Positions 16,588 to 25,262 of a stretch of DNA of 64,000 bases are shown here, one piece after another (position 1 is the first letter of the stretch; each line of letters begins with the position of its first letter). This DNA comes from Methanohalophilus sp. Lineage in GTDB: Archaea > Halobacteriota > Methanosarcinia > Methanosarcinales > Methanosarcinaceae. The stretch is from positions 186,001 to 250,000 of the forward strand of contig NZ_JASGLW010000001.1 in assembly GCF_030156785.1 (NCBI RefSeq), read 5' to 3'. The translations under genes and the position numbers were made by a program. The notes beneath the pieces were generated by a model, which worked only from the letters and a program-made list of their open reading frames with translations, ran no database searches and had not been told where the DNA came from.

Positions 16588-19452
16588 ATGGGAAATACAA
16601 CTATGATCAAAAAAGGCGGTGATGGAGGTGAAAATGCTCTTGTAAGCCGCTTTGTTACAGAAGATAATAGCAATCACATAGCATCGACTGCAGAAGATCT
16701 GGTGTCAATTTTTTCAGAATGTTTAGAAGATTGCATTCTTGTTGTCAAGGATTGCCGAATAGCATTTGCAAACAAGAAATTTTCTGAAATTGTAGGAAAA
16801 GAGATACAGGATATTTTAGGGACTTCTTTTTTGGATTATTTTGCTGTCGAATATCGCAGAATGGTTAAAAAAAAATACGATCAGCGAATCAAGAAAAATA
16901 CAAAGGTAACAATATCCTATGATGTGGAAATTGTGGGAACTAATGGTTCCTTATATCCTTTTGATCTTTCTACATCACTGGTTACGCTTTCTGGTGAACC
17001 AGCTGTTTTGATAACTCTGCGTGAAATAACCCAACGTAAAATTGTGGAAGAAAATTTTAAAGAAACAGAAAAAAAGTTTCGTGCAATTTTTGAAAGCAAT
17101 CCTGTGGGAATAGTTTACTTCAACAAAGAAGGTTTAATTGAAGATGCAAATGAAGCATTTAGGGAAATATTTGATTTCTGGGAAAATAAATCCACTCTTA
17201 ATAACAATATTCTTGATTTGGTAGCTGATGATACATTAAAGAAGTTTGTTCTGGAAATAATGAAGGGCAAATCATTATCGTGTCATGGCGAGTATCAATT
17301 TGAAGCTAATCAAAGAATTAAATCAATCAAATTGTTGTGCAAAGCTTTTCTTTTAGACGGTAATCTTCAGGGTGGAATAGGAATTTTTGAGGATGTAACG
17401 CTTCAAAAAACAGCTGAAAAAAGTTATCGTTACAATAAGAAGCGTCTAAAATTACTTTTAGAATTAAGCCAGATGAATTACGTGAATTTTGATGATATTG
17501 TCAGGATTGCATTGGTAAAAGCAGTTGATTTTACATCAAACAAATCGGGTTTCTTTTATTTTCTTGAAAAACCAGAGGGAATAAAAGAAGAAGTATATTC
17601 ATTTTCGCTGACCGGAAAGAAAAAAAGTAAAGAAAAGATCATTAATTATACGCAATCACTTTTTTCAACCACTACCGAAAATCAACTGAAAGAAAATAGA
17701 ATTTTAATTCCTATTTACGAGAATGAAAAACCTGTTTTTGTTGCAGGTTTTGATAAAGACCTAATATATGATGACATGGAAACACGACATCTCAATCTAT
17801 TGGTACATGATATATGGTCAATTTTCCAGCATAAATTATCCGAGCAGGCATTAAAAGCTTCAGAGAAAAAATACTCTACTCTTGTTGAAAAGGGAAATGA
17901 TGGGATTATAATAATCCAAGATGGAGCTCTACGATTTGCAAACTCAGTATTTACTGAGCTTGTCGGGGAGAAAAGTGATGAATTGTTGGGTACTGAATTA
18001 TCCTCTTTTGTTTCTGAAGAATACAGAAGAATGGTTCACAAAAAATTCAGCAAAATCCCTGATAATCCGGATCTTTTCCAGAAAAAACATGAGATTGAGC
18101 TTGTATCAAAAGACGGGAAACTTATTCCTGTAGAAGTGAGTTCCTCAGTTATTGTTCATGAAAATAAACCTGCAATAATGGCTATTATAAGGGACATTAC
18201 TGAACAAAAGGAAAAAGAAAAAACTCTGATTGAAACTCTTGATGCCCTTAAATTAATGCAATCGGTTATACGCACAAGCCCTGCAATTGTTTTCTTCTGG
18301 AGTCCAAAAGAAAATTGGCCGGTGGAATTTGTTTCATCGAATATTGAAAATTTTGGTTACAAACCGGATGAATTCATTTCGGGAAAACTTCGGTACGGAG
18401 ATATAATTCATCCTTCAGATCTGGAAATGGTTCAAAGAAGAGTTGAGGATTATTCCAAGAAAAAAGCATCTTCTTATGATCTTGAATACCGAATAATTAC
18501 TAAATCCGGAGAAATCCGCTGGGTAGAAGAAAGAGCGTCAATTCAATATGACAGCATGGGTCGATTAAGTCACTATCAGGGCTTAATTCTGGATATTACA
18601 GAAAGGAAAAGGATCAACAGTTTCCTGAATATCGAAACAGATATGGGACAATATTTTACTCCTGCGGGGGATATCCATGACGTTTTTGTTCATCTTCTTG
18701 ATATAGCATTACACATAGAAGGAATTGATTGCGGTGCACTTTATGTTGTAGATAAAACATCAGGCAACCTTAATATTGTTGCACACAAAAACCTTTCAAA
18801 TATATTTGTAGAAAAGTTCCAAGGTCTTGATAGTGAATCACTTGCCGGTAGATTCTTAACAGTTGATTATCCAGTATATATGCTCTTTCCTGAAATATAT
18901 CCTTTATCTCGTGACAAAGACATTCCAGATAAGCTTCTTGCAAGTGCTATTTTACCCATAAGGGTCAGGAATAAATTAACAGCAGTCTTGTTTGTTTCTT
19001 CCCATCAAAATTATGAGATAAGCATTCCTATTAGGGAATCACTGGAAAATGTTGCAGATCAGATTGAAGCAACAATGGAAAGAATTGGAAAAGAGGCTGA
19101 TCTAAGCAAAAAGCAATACGATTTACAGATTCTTTTTGATACTATAGACGAACTAATTTTCGTGATTGATACTGAAGGTTGCATTGTTTATAGTAACCAA
19201 ATGGCGTCAGAAGTACTTGGTTTTGCAAAAGAAGAACTCACTGGCATGAGTTTTATTAAACTTCAGCCGCATAATCAGGTTCTTGAGGCAGCTAAGGCCT
19301 TCAACACCGCTTTGCAAGGCTCAGATGTCAAGACAATTTTTAATTTATCTGATAAGAATGGAACGTTGATAAAGCTGGAATCTTCTCTTAAACTTGGAGA
19401 ATGGAACCACAAAAAAGCAATCATAATAGTAAGTCGAAAGGTAGGGATATAA
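16588..19452 (+). CDS. Multi-domain PAS/GAF sensor protein without a kinase domain
   Basis: About 954 residues from ATG 16588; a TTG at 16558 or an ATG at 16603 are alternatives. A TATA box (ATATATAAG, about 16510-16518) lies just upstream. Five PAS domains and two GAF-like regions are arranged PAS, PAS, GAF, PAS, PAS, GAF, PAS. PAS 1 and 3 share EYRRMV; PAS 4 ends in LILDITERKR. The protein ends inside or just after the fifth PAS domain; no histidine phosphoacceptor or HATPase region is present and no membrane helix is seen. It is a soluble sensor that must signal through a partner. It sits 61 bases before mtaC2, so sensing of methylated substrates or redox state is plausible. The ligand is unknown. 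Confidence 0.8.
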   Translation: MGNTTMIKKGGDGGENALVSRFVTEDNSNHIASTAEDLVSIFSECLEDCILVVKDCRIAFANKKFSEIVGKEIQDILGTSFLDYFAVEYRRMVKKKYDQRIKKNTKVTISYDVEIVGTNGSLYPFDLSTSLVTLSGEPAVLITLREITQRKIVEENFKETEKKFRAIFESNPVGIVYFNKEGLIEDANEAFREIFDFWENKSTLNNNILDLVADDTLKKFVLEIMKGKSLSCHGEYQFEANQRIKSIKLLCKAFLLDGNLQGGIGIFEDVTLQKTAEKSYRYNKKRLKLLLELSQMNYVNFDDIVRIALVKAVDFTSNKSGFFYFLEKPEGIKEEVYSFSLTGKKKSKEKIINYTQSLFSTTTENQLKENRILIPIYENEKPVFVAGFDKDLIYDDMETRHLNLLVHDIWSIFQHKLSEQALKASEKKYSTLVEKGNDGIIIIQDGALRFANSVFTELVGEKSDELLGTELSSFVSEEYRRMVHKKFSKIPDNPDLFQKKHEIELVSKDGKLIPVEVSSSVIVHENKPAIMAIIRDITEQKEKEKTLIETLDALKLMQSVIRTSPAIVFFWSPKENWPVEFVSSNIENFGYKPDEFISGKLRYGDIIHPSDLEMVQRRVEDYSKKKASSYDLEYRIITKSGEIRWVEERASIQYDSMGRLSHYQGLILDITERKRINSFLNIETDMGQYFTPAGDIHDVFVHLLDIALHIEGIDCGALYVVDKTSGNLNIVAHKNLSNIFVEKFQGLDSESLAGRFLTVDYPVYMLFPEIYPLSRDKDIPDKLLASAILPIRVRNKLTAVLFVSSHQNYEISIPIRESLENVADQIEATMERIGKEADLSKKQYDLQILFDTIDELIFVIDTEGCIVYSNQMASEVLGFAKEELTGMSFIKLQPHNQVLEAAKAFNTALQGSDVKTIFNLSDKNGTLIKLESSLKLGEWNHKKAIIIVSRKVGI

Positions 19453-19513
19453 TTCAATAGAAAATATATTGTGACATATTACAAAGTAGTGGTTATTTGG
19501 GAGGTTCATAATT

Positions 19514-20278
19514 TTGCTAGAAGTTAATCCGGATTTACTTATTACTCGTTATAATGTACTTGCAGAAGAAGAGATGACTCCAGAAGAAGTTGCTGAGCAA
19601 TTATATCCGGCTGATCCTAATTTAAGATCAATTGCAAGAGCCGTTTTTAATGGAGATGAGGACGATGTTGTAGCAAATATTAAAGATGCAATTGATCAGG
19701 GAAAAGATCCTATCTCCCTTATCAACGATGCCTTGATGGAAGGAATGTCAGTTGTTTCAACATTGTATGATGATGGAATGCTCTATTTACCTGATGTTAT
19801 TATATCAGCCCAAGCTATGATAGAAGGTATTGAATACTGCAAAGAACATTCCACAAAAGCACACGAATCAAAAGCAAAAATCATATCTTACGTAGTTGAA
19901 GGAGACATACACGACATCGGAAAACAGATTGTAACTGTACTTTTACGCGCAAATGGATACGAAGTTATTGATCTGGGTAAAGATGTGCCTGTGTAGGAGG
20001 TCATAGCTGCTACAAAGCGCGAAAAACCTATTATGCTTTCAGGAACTGCACTTATGACAACTACAATGCATGCTTTCAAAGAAGTGAATTCAAAACTACT
20101 TGAAAGTGATATTGATGTTCCGGTGGTTTGTGGAGGCGGAGCGGTTACCCAGGATTTTGTATCCCAGTACGAACTTGGTGTTTATTGTGAAGAAGCAGAA
20201 GACGTCCCCAAAATAGCAGATTCCATTCTCAAGGGTATGGATGTTAAGAAATTAAGAAGTACATTTCACAAACACTAA
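19514..20278 (+). CDS. mtaC2: Methanol corrinoid protein MtaC paralogue with in-frame TAG at codon 161
   Basis: Read through the amber codon at 19994-19996 this is a 254-residue MtaC, two residues shorter than the intact mtaC1 product. It accepts the methyl group from MtaB on its corrinoid. The cobalamin ligand motif EGDIHDIGK precedes the TAG, and the rest of the Rossmann domain (MLSGTALMTTTMHAF, CGGGAVTQDFV) follows in the same frame. The TAG replaces an Asp of mtaC1 in D-V-P-V-x-E-V. There is no other damage, and no start codon with ribosome site follows for reinitiation. The start is TTG after GGGAGG. Pyrrolysine insertion is the likely reading; a nonsense pseudogene is the alternative. 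Confidence 0.8.
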
Positions 20279-20289
20279 CCTGAGGCAAT

Positions 20290-21678
20290 ATGATGGGAAT
20301 TGGAAAATATAACACAATGGCATACAAAGATGCAGATGATCTTCTTTTCGGAGAATCTCTATACCCTGTCAAAACCGGATTGGATCTGGAAATTGGCGCC
20401 GGATACACTACAGCTGAAATTAATTATGCACCTAGACCACAGTCTGGTGAAAGCAAAGAATCCTTGATTGATGAATATGAAAGGATTACAAGAGATATTA
20501 TGCAGAGGATGGTTCAGGTTGGCTTTCAGTCAGTTGTACTTGAAACCGAACATGTTCACCAGATGACAAAAAATCCATCATGGGGCGCTGAAATTGCTGA
20601 GGCGCAGAAATCCATTTTGGAAGATTATCATGATAAATATGGAATAAAATGTGCACTCAGGCACACAATCGCAGATCTCAGAATTGACAGCCATGGTGTG
20701 GATCTACGGGGAGATTCTTATGATTTATTAATGGAATCATTTGAAGAAGTTTCATCTTCTGGTGCGGATATGGTTGCAATTGAATCTCTTGGAGGCAAAG
20801 AAGTATTCGATCATTCCATTTTGCGAAACGATATAAGCGGTTTATTATTTTCAATAGGGGTGCTTGGTACACTTGATGTTGGGTATATCTGGAAAGACAT
20901 TTGCAAAATATCAAAGAAGCATAATGTGATCCCCACAGGAGATACCGCCTGTTCCCAGGCAAATACAGCGATGTTTATTGCAGGGGGTATGCTTGATATG
21001 AAGCTCTCACATACAGTTGCAGCCATTGTGCGCGGAATGTCGGCAGCCAGATCTCTGGCAGCTTATGAGGCTGGAGCTATGGGTCCTGGAAAAGATTGTG
21101 GTTACGAGAATACTATAATCAAAGCGATTACCGGAACACCCATTTCTCAGGAAGGGAAGGGATCTACTTGTGCACATTCTGATTTTATGGGCAATCTTAC
21201 CATGCAATGCTGTGACCTGTGGTCCAATGAATCGGTTGAATACCACGGAGATTTTGGCGGTACAACTGTGCAGTGTTGGGGCGAGACACTTGCATATGAC
21301 TGTTCTATGATGAATACTGCACTTGTAGCAGGTTATGGGAAAATGCTACGCGATATCCTAATGGCATCCGATAGATATCGTGATCCTCAGTCATTTATTT
21401 TAGCCTATGATAATGCATATCGTATTGGAGAAACGATTGTCAACCATGCGAGTGATATTTACCTGCGTACCATGGATGCTGCCTTAGTGTGCTGTGATTT
21501 GATAGAAGATGCATCAAAGGGCTTACTTCACCTTTCTAAATTTGAGAAAGCCACTTTAAAGAAAACCAAAGCAGATTTACACTCACTAAGCATGGAAACA
21601 GATTTATTTATCGATAAATGTTTGAGTACCTATAGCAAAGAAGTAAGTTCTTTTAATCCTTCCAATTACGATCTGTAA
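20290..21678 (+). CDS. mtaB2: Methanol:corrinoid methyltransferase MtaB paralogue
   Basis: A 462-residue zinc enzyme that activates methanol and transfers its methyl to MtaC. It is similar to mtaB1 along its whole length. The regions that hold the zinc ligands in MtaB are intact: AIESLGGKE (Glu), GDTACSQANTAMF (Cys) and GPGKDCGYENTI (Cys). It starts 11 bases after mtaC2, with TGAGG before two adjacent ATG codons. Intact catalytic residues argue that the mtaC2-mtaB2 pair is still used and therefore that the TAG in mtaC2 is read through. The C-terminus FNPSNYDL parallels mtaB1 FRPENYDL. Confidence 0.93.
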   Translation: MMGIGKYNTMAYKDADDLLFGESLYPVKTGLDLEIGAGYTTAEINYAPRPQSGESKESLIDEYERITRDIMQRMVQVGFQSVVLETEHVHQMTKNPSWGAEIAEAQKSILEDYHDKYGIKCALRHTIADLRIDSHGVDLRGDSYDLLMESFEEVSSSGADMVAIESLGGKEVFDHSILRNDISGLLFSIGVLGTLDVGYIWKDICKISKKHNVIPTGDTACSQANTAMFIAGGMLDMKLSHTVAAIVRGMSAARSLAAYEAGAMGPGKDCGYENTIIKAITGTPISQEGKGSTCAHSDFMGNLTMQCCDLWSNESVEYHGDFGGTTVQCWGETLAYDCSMMNTALVAGYGKMLRDILMASDRYRDPQSFILAYDNAYRIGETIVNHASDIYLRTMDAALVCCDLIEDASKGLLHLSKFEKATLKKTKADLHSLSMETDLFIDKCLSTYSKEVSSFNPSNYDL

Positions 21679-22058
21679 CAAATACTTGTAACAAATACTT
21701 ACTTTTTTGACTATTTCGTTTTTCAGAGTGTTATTTTTAGCGTCTAGAAAATGGGTTCTATATAACATTTATCCTTCAATTAACCCTCTCTTTAGGCTAA
21801 AAGTACTTTTCTCAAAGAAAAACGTTGTCTTGTGGCGGCTTTCTTTTTACTAAGTTTTTTAGTTTATTTTTAACAACCGTTTTTTATATATACTTGTTTT
21901 ATTTCCGAGTTCAAAATTAATAATATATAAGTAAATCGATTTGTTTATGTAGGTTTCTTATGTGTATATATTAAAATAGTTTCAAAAAACCAATCAGCAG
22001 CAGTTATAATCCACAATGAGTACTTCAGTTAATATTTTAAATTTAAGGGTAATCTTAA
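21679..22058. other. Long AT-rich intergenic region upstream of the mtaC1 promoter
   Basis: About 380 bases without a credible ORF separate mtaB2 from the mtaC1 promoter. T-runs just after mtaB2 (about 21700-21730) may end that transcript. The rest is AT-rich with several TATA-like stretches, for example near 21884-21893. Long upstream regions are usual for methanol methyltransferase operons, which are strongly regulated; no repeat or known operator was recognised. Confidence 0.4.
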
Positions 22059-22203
22059 TATATATAAAATTGCACATCGGTATATTTAAATAGTATGCGA
22101 TGCCTCAATTAAATGAGGTTTGAGTACAAATCTCACATGTAGATTGGAGGGGGGGCAATTTCGTAAGATATTGCCTTCATTTAAAGAAATAAGGAAGGAA
22201 GTG
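22059..22203 (+). promoter_or_regulatory. mtaC1 promoter and structured leader
   Basis: TATA-like elements lie at about 22059-22068 and 22081-22090. The leader then holds a hairpin (CCTCA 22103-22107 with TGAGG 22114-22118), the motif ACATGTAGATTGGAG (22135-22149) running into a G-run, a second hairpin (GGCAAT 22154-22159 with ATTGCC 22170-22175), and the ribosome site TAAGGAAGGAAGTG (22190-22203) before ATG 22208. The first hairpin and motif match the mtaA leader. Such a leader could allow post-transcriptional control of methanol genes. Confidence 0.65.
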
Positions 22204-22207
22204 TATT

Positions 22208-22978
22208 ATGACCAGTTTAGAAATAGAACCAAACACTATTCTGGTACGGTACAACGTCGAAAAAGAAAAATCAATGAGTCCTGCTGAAGCAGCTGAAGAG
22301 CTGTATCCAAAGGATGAATTGATTCGCCCAATTGCAGAAGCAATTTTTGAAGGCGAAGAAGACGATGTTGTAGACGGTCTCCAGAAAGCAATTGATGCCG
22401 GAAAAGATCCTATTGCATTAATTGACGATGCATTGATGGTAGGCATGGGTGTAGTCTCCAAACTTTACGATGAAGGTGTAATTTTCCTGCCAAATGTAAT
22501 GATGTCTGCGGATGCAATGCTTGAGGGTATCGAATTCTGTAAATCCAAGTCATCTACCGCCCCTGTTGCAAAAGGCAAAGTTGTGTGCCATGTTGCAGAA
22601 GGAGATGTGCATGATATTGGAAAGTCCATTGTTGTAGCTCTCCTGAGGGCCAACGGTTTTGATGTTGTCGATCTCGGTCGTGACGTACCTGTTGATGAAG
22701 TTGTTGAAGCTGTAAAAGCCGAAAAACCAATGATGTTAACTGGTACTGCATTGATGACCACCACAATGTTTGCATTCAAGGCGGTAAACGACAGGCTCCT
22801 CGAAGCTGGAATAAAAATTCCATTCCAGTGTGGTGGAGGTGCTGTGAACCAGGACTTTGTATCTCAGTATGAACTCGGAGTCTATGGTGAAGAAGCAGCT
22901 GATGCACCAAAGATGGCACAGGCAATCCTTGAGGGTAAGGATCTTGATGCACTGAAGAAGCAGTTCCATACACACTAA
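22208..22978 (+). CDS. mtaC1: Methanol corrinoid protein
   Basis: A 256-residue corrinoid protein. The N-terminal helical domain (PAEAAEELYPKDELIRP; LIDDALMVGMGVV) is followed by the B12-binding Rossmann domain with the axial histidine motif EGDVHDIGKSI and the later GTALMTTTM and CGGGAVNQDFVSQYELG. It carries the methyl group between MtaB and MtaA. The codon at the position of the TAG in mtaC2 is GAT (Asp, residue 163). Codon use is richer in GC and more regular than in mtaC2, fitting high expression. A long structured leader precedes it. Confidence 0.96.
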   Translation: MTSLEIEPNTILVRYNVEKEKSMSPAEAAEELYPKDELIRPIAEAIFEGEEDDVVDGLQKAIDAGKDPIALIDDALMVGMGVVSKLYDEGVIFLPNVMMSADAMLEGIEFCKSKSSTAPVAKGKVVCHVAEGDVHDIGKSIVVALLRANGFDVVDLGRDVPVDEVVEAVKAEKPMMLTGTALMTTTMFAFKAVNDRLLEAGIKIPFQCGGGAVNQDFVSQYELGVYGEEAADAPKMAQAILEGKDLDALKKQFHTH

Positions 22979-22990
22979 GAGGTGATCAAA

Positions 22991-24373
22991 ATGGCAATAA
23001 ACAGATACACAAAGATGGCATATGCAAGTGCAGACGACATGATTTTTGGTAATGCAACTGCACCTGTAAAAGCGGGTCTTGGCTTAGAGATTGGTGGAGG
23101 TTACACCGTCCCTGAGGTGAATTATGCACCCAGGCCGGAAGCAGGTGCAACAAAGGAGAAGCTCGTGGAAGAATACGAGCGCATTACCCGGGACATTATG
23201 GCAAGAATGGTCCAGATAGGAGCTCCTGCAGTTGTCCTTGAAACCGAACATGTCCAGCAGATGACCAACAACCCCACATGGGGCGGTGAAGTTGCTGCAG
23301 CCCAGAAAGCAATCATGGAAGACTATCATGATGAATACGGTATCAAATGTGCACTCAGGCATACTCCAGGGGATATTCGTGAAGACCGTGACTACCTGCA
23401 GCTTCGCGGGGACAAATACGATGTCCTGATGGAATCATTTGAAGAAGTCGCTTCAAACGGTGCAGATCTTCTTTCCATTGAAACAATGGGCGGTAAAGAG
23501 GTCTCTGACTATGCAATCCTGAGGAATGATATTGCAGGTATGCTCTTTGCAATCGGCTACCTCGGAACTACTGACATGGATATGATCTGGCAGGATATTA
23601 CAAAGATTGCAAAGAAGAACAATGTCATATCAGCTGGTGATACTGATTGTTCCGAAGCAAACACTGCAATGTTTATTGCAGGCGGTCTTCTTGACAAGAA
23701 CCTGGCTCACACACTGGCAATTATTGCAAGAGCTATCTCCGCTGCAAGATCACTCGCCGCATATGAAGCCGGTGCAGTTGGTCCTGGTAAGGACTGTGGT
23801 TATGAAAACACAATTGTCAAGTCAATTGCAGGTGTTCCAATTGCACAGGAAGGTAAGACATCTACCTGTGCTCACTCTGACGTGATGGGTAACCTTGTAA
23901 TGCAGTGCTGTGACCTGTGGTCTAACGAATCAGTTGAATATCATGGTGAATTCGGCGGTACTACAGTCCAGTGTTGGAGCGAATCCCTCGCATATGACTG
24001 TGCCCTGATGAATGTTGCCCTTGAAACCGGCAATGCAAAGGTCCTCAGGGACATGATGGTCCTTTCTGATAAGTACAGGGATCCACAGGGATACATCCTT
24101 GCATACGACAATGCTTACAAGGTTGGTGAGGCAATTGTTAAGGATGCCAATGATATCTACCTGCGTGCAAAGAATGCAGCAGTTGAGTGCGTAAATCTGC
24201 TTACAAACGCAGATCCAAAGCTCCAGATGACCAGATTTGAGAAGAATGCTCTCAAGGATGCAAAGGAAGCTCTGGACGGACTCACAGATGATACTGACCA
24301 GTTTGTCAGTGATTGTCTTGAAACCTACAAGGCAGAAGTTAAAGTCTTCAGACCAGAAAACTACGATCTCTGA
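22991..24373 (+). CDS. mtaB1: Methanol:corrinoid methyltransferase
   Basis: A 460-residue MtaB. ATG 22991 was chosen over GTG 22982 because GAGGTG, the ribosome site, covers the earlier codon. Zinc-ligand regions are present as SIETMGGKE, GDTDCSEANTAMF and GPGKDCGYENTI. It begins 12 bases after mtaC1, so the two form one operon, and the products form the MtaBC complex in the cytoplasm. The frequent codons and perfect downstream terminator suggest this is the main, highly expressed methanol operon, while mtaC2B2 is accessory. Confidence 0.96.
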   Translation: MAINRYTKMAYASADDMIFGNATAPVKAGLGLEIGGGYTVPEVNYAPRPEAGATKEKLVEEYERITRDIMARMVQIGAPAVVLETEHVQQMTNNPTWGGEVAAAQKAIMEDYHDEYGIKCALRHTPGDIREDRDYLQLRGDKYDVLMESFEEVASNGADLLSIETMGGKEVSDYAILRNDIAGMLFAIGYLGTTDMDMIWQDITKIAKKNNVISAGDTDCSEANTAMFIAGGLLDKNLAHTLAIIARAISAARSLAAYEAGAVGPGKDCGYENTIVKSIAGVPIAQEGKTSTCAHSDVMGNLVMQCCDLWSNESVEYHGEFGGTTVQCWSESLAYDCALMNVALETGNAKVLRDMMVLSDKYRDPQGYILAYDNAYKVGEAIVKDANDIYLRAKNAAVECVNLLTNADPKLQMTRFEKNALKDAKEALDGLTDDTDQFVSDCLETYKAEVKVFRPENYDL

Positions 24374-24406
24374 TCTCTGAGGATTAAAGTAGAAAGTAGA
24401 CATCTA

Positions 24407-24451
24407 GCTGCAGATCATGTAACATTCAAATCTCTCTGCATGATCTGCAGC
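24407..24451 (+). terminator. Hairpin terminator after mtaCB1
   Basis: Perfect 13-base arms GCTGCAGATCATG (24407-24419) and CATGATCTGCAGC (24439-24451) enclose a 19-base loop, 33 bases after the mtaB1 stop. T-rich sequence follows further down (about 24530-24548). It probably ends or stabilises the mtaCB1 transcript. Confidence 0.75.
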
Positions 24452-24596
24452 ATATCACCACATTCATCCACAACCTCCTATAAAGTCATCCTTTCAAGAA
24501 GGTGATAAATGTCAACAACCTCCTTTAACTCCTTTATTTTTTTTTATTAATTATGTTTGCTATATTTACTATGATTTGTAACAGGTGATTTTCATT

Positions 24597-25181
24597 ATGG
24601 ATATTGAAGAAAATGAAGCTAAATTAAATATTGTGGATAATACTGCAAACCCTGCAGCACTTGGATTTACGGGTTTGGGTTTATCTGCATTTCTTTTAAG
24701 CCTTACATATGTGGGTTTATTCCCACTGGATACAATGATAGTTTCGATGGCCATTTTCCTTGGCGGTTTTGCCCAAGTATTTGCCGGAATAATGGCTTGG
24801 AAGAAAGGTGATGTGTTTGCTGGAACAGCATTTGGAGCATTTGGTTTGTTCTGGTTTTCCCTTGCAGGATTAATAATTATTGATAGCCTTGGATGGGCAG
24901 CATCTCCAACGCCCATTGCAATGGCAGCGTATCTTGCAATGTGGGGAGTGTATACTCTGGGAATGTTAATTGCAACATTAAAGCTGGGAAGCCGTGCAAT
25001 TCAGTTTGTGTTTGTCACACTGTTTGTTTTGTTCATTCTTCTTGCTATGGTAAATGCAGGAAGTGGTGGACTGTTATTTATTGCCGGAATTGACGGACTG
25101 TTGTTGGGATTAGCATCTCTTTACACAGCACTTGCCATTGTACTGAATGAAGTTTATGGGAAAACCATATTACCGATATAA
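24597..25181 (+). CDS. GPR1/FUN34/YaaH-family acetate transporter
   Basis: A 194-residue, six-helix protein of the AceTr family, which moves acetate or succinate with protons across the cytoplasmic membrane. The family motif is seen near the start as NPAALGFTGLGLSAFLLSL, and the helices continue with FGAFGLFWFSLAGL and WGVYTLGMLIATLK. ATG 24597 follows AGGTGA at the proper distance; a GTG four codons earlier is less likely. In a methanol-growing methanogen it may import acetate as a carbon source. It lies between two terminators, so it is its own unit. Confidence 0.88.
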   Translation: MDIEENEAKLNIVDNTANPAALGFTGLGLSAFLLSLTYVGLFPLDTMIVSMAIFLGGFAQVFAGIMAWKKGDVFAGTAFGAFGLFWFSLAGLIIIDSLGWAASPTPIAMAAYLAMWGVYTLGMLIATLKLGSRAIQFVFVTLFVLFILLAMVNAGSGGLLFIAGIDGLLLGLASLYTALAIVLNEVYGKTILPI

Positions 25182-25215
25182 TTTCCTGTTTCCTGTTGTC
25201 CCATAAATCACCGTA

Positions 25216-25236
25216 GATGCCCCTTTTCAGGGCATC
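25216..25236 (+). terminator. Terminator hairpin after the YaaH-family gene
   Basis: GATGCCC (25216-25222) pairs with GGGCATC (25230-25236) around a 7-base loop, followed by TCCTTTTC. It lies 35 bases behind the transporter stop and ends 26 bases before the next start. Confidence 0.8.
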
Positions 25237-25262
25237 TCCTTTTCACAAAAAAGGGTTTGAAA

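Noticed and set aside
19994-20035. Separate downstream start (reinitiation) for the second half of mtaC2
   Set aside because: GGAGG follows the TAG directly, but no ATG, GTG or TTG lies at a suitable distance in frame, and the sequence between is homologous to mtaC1 without a break.
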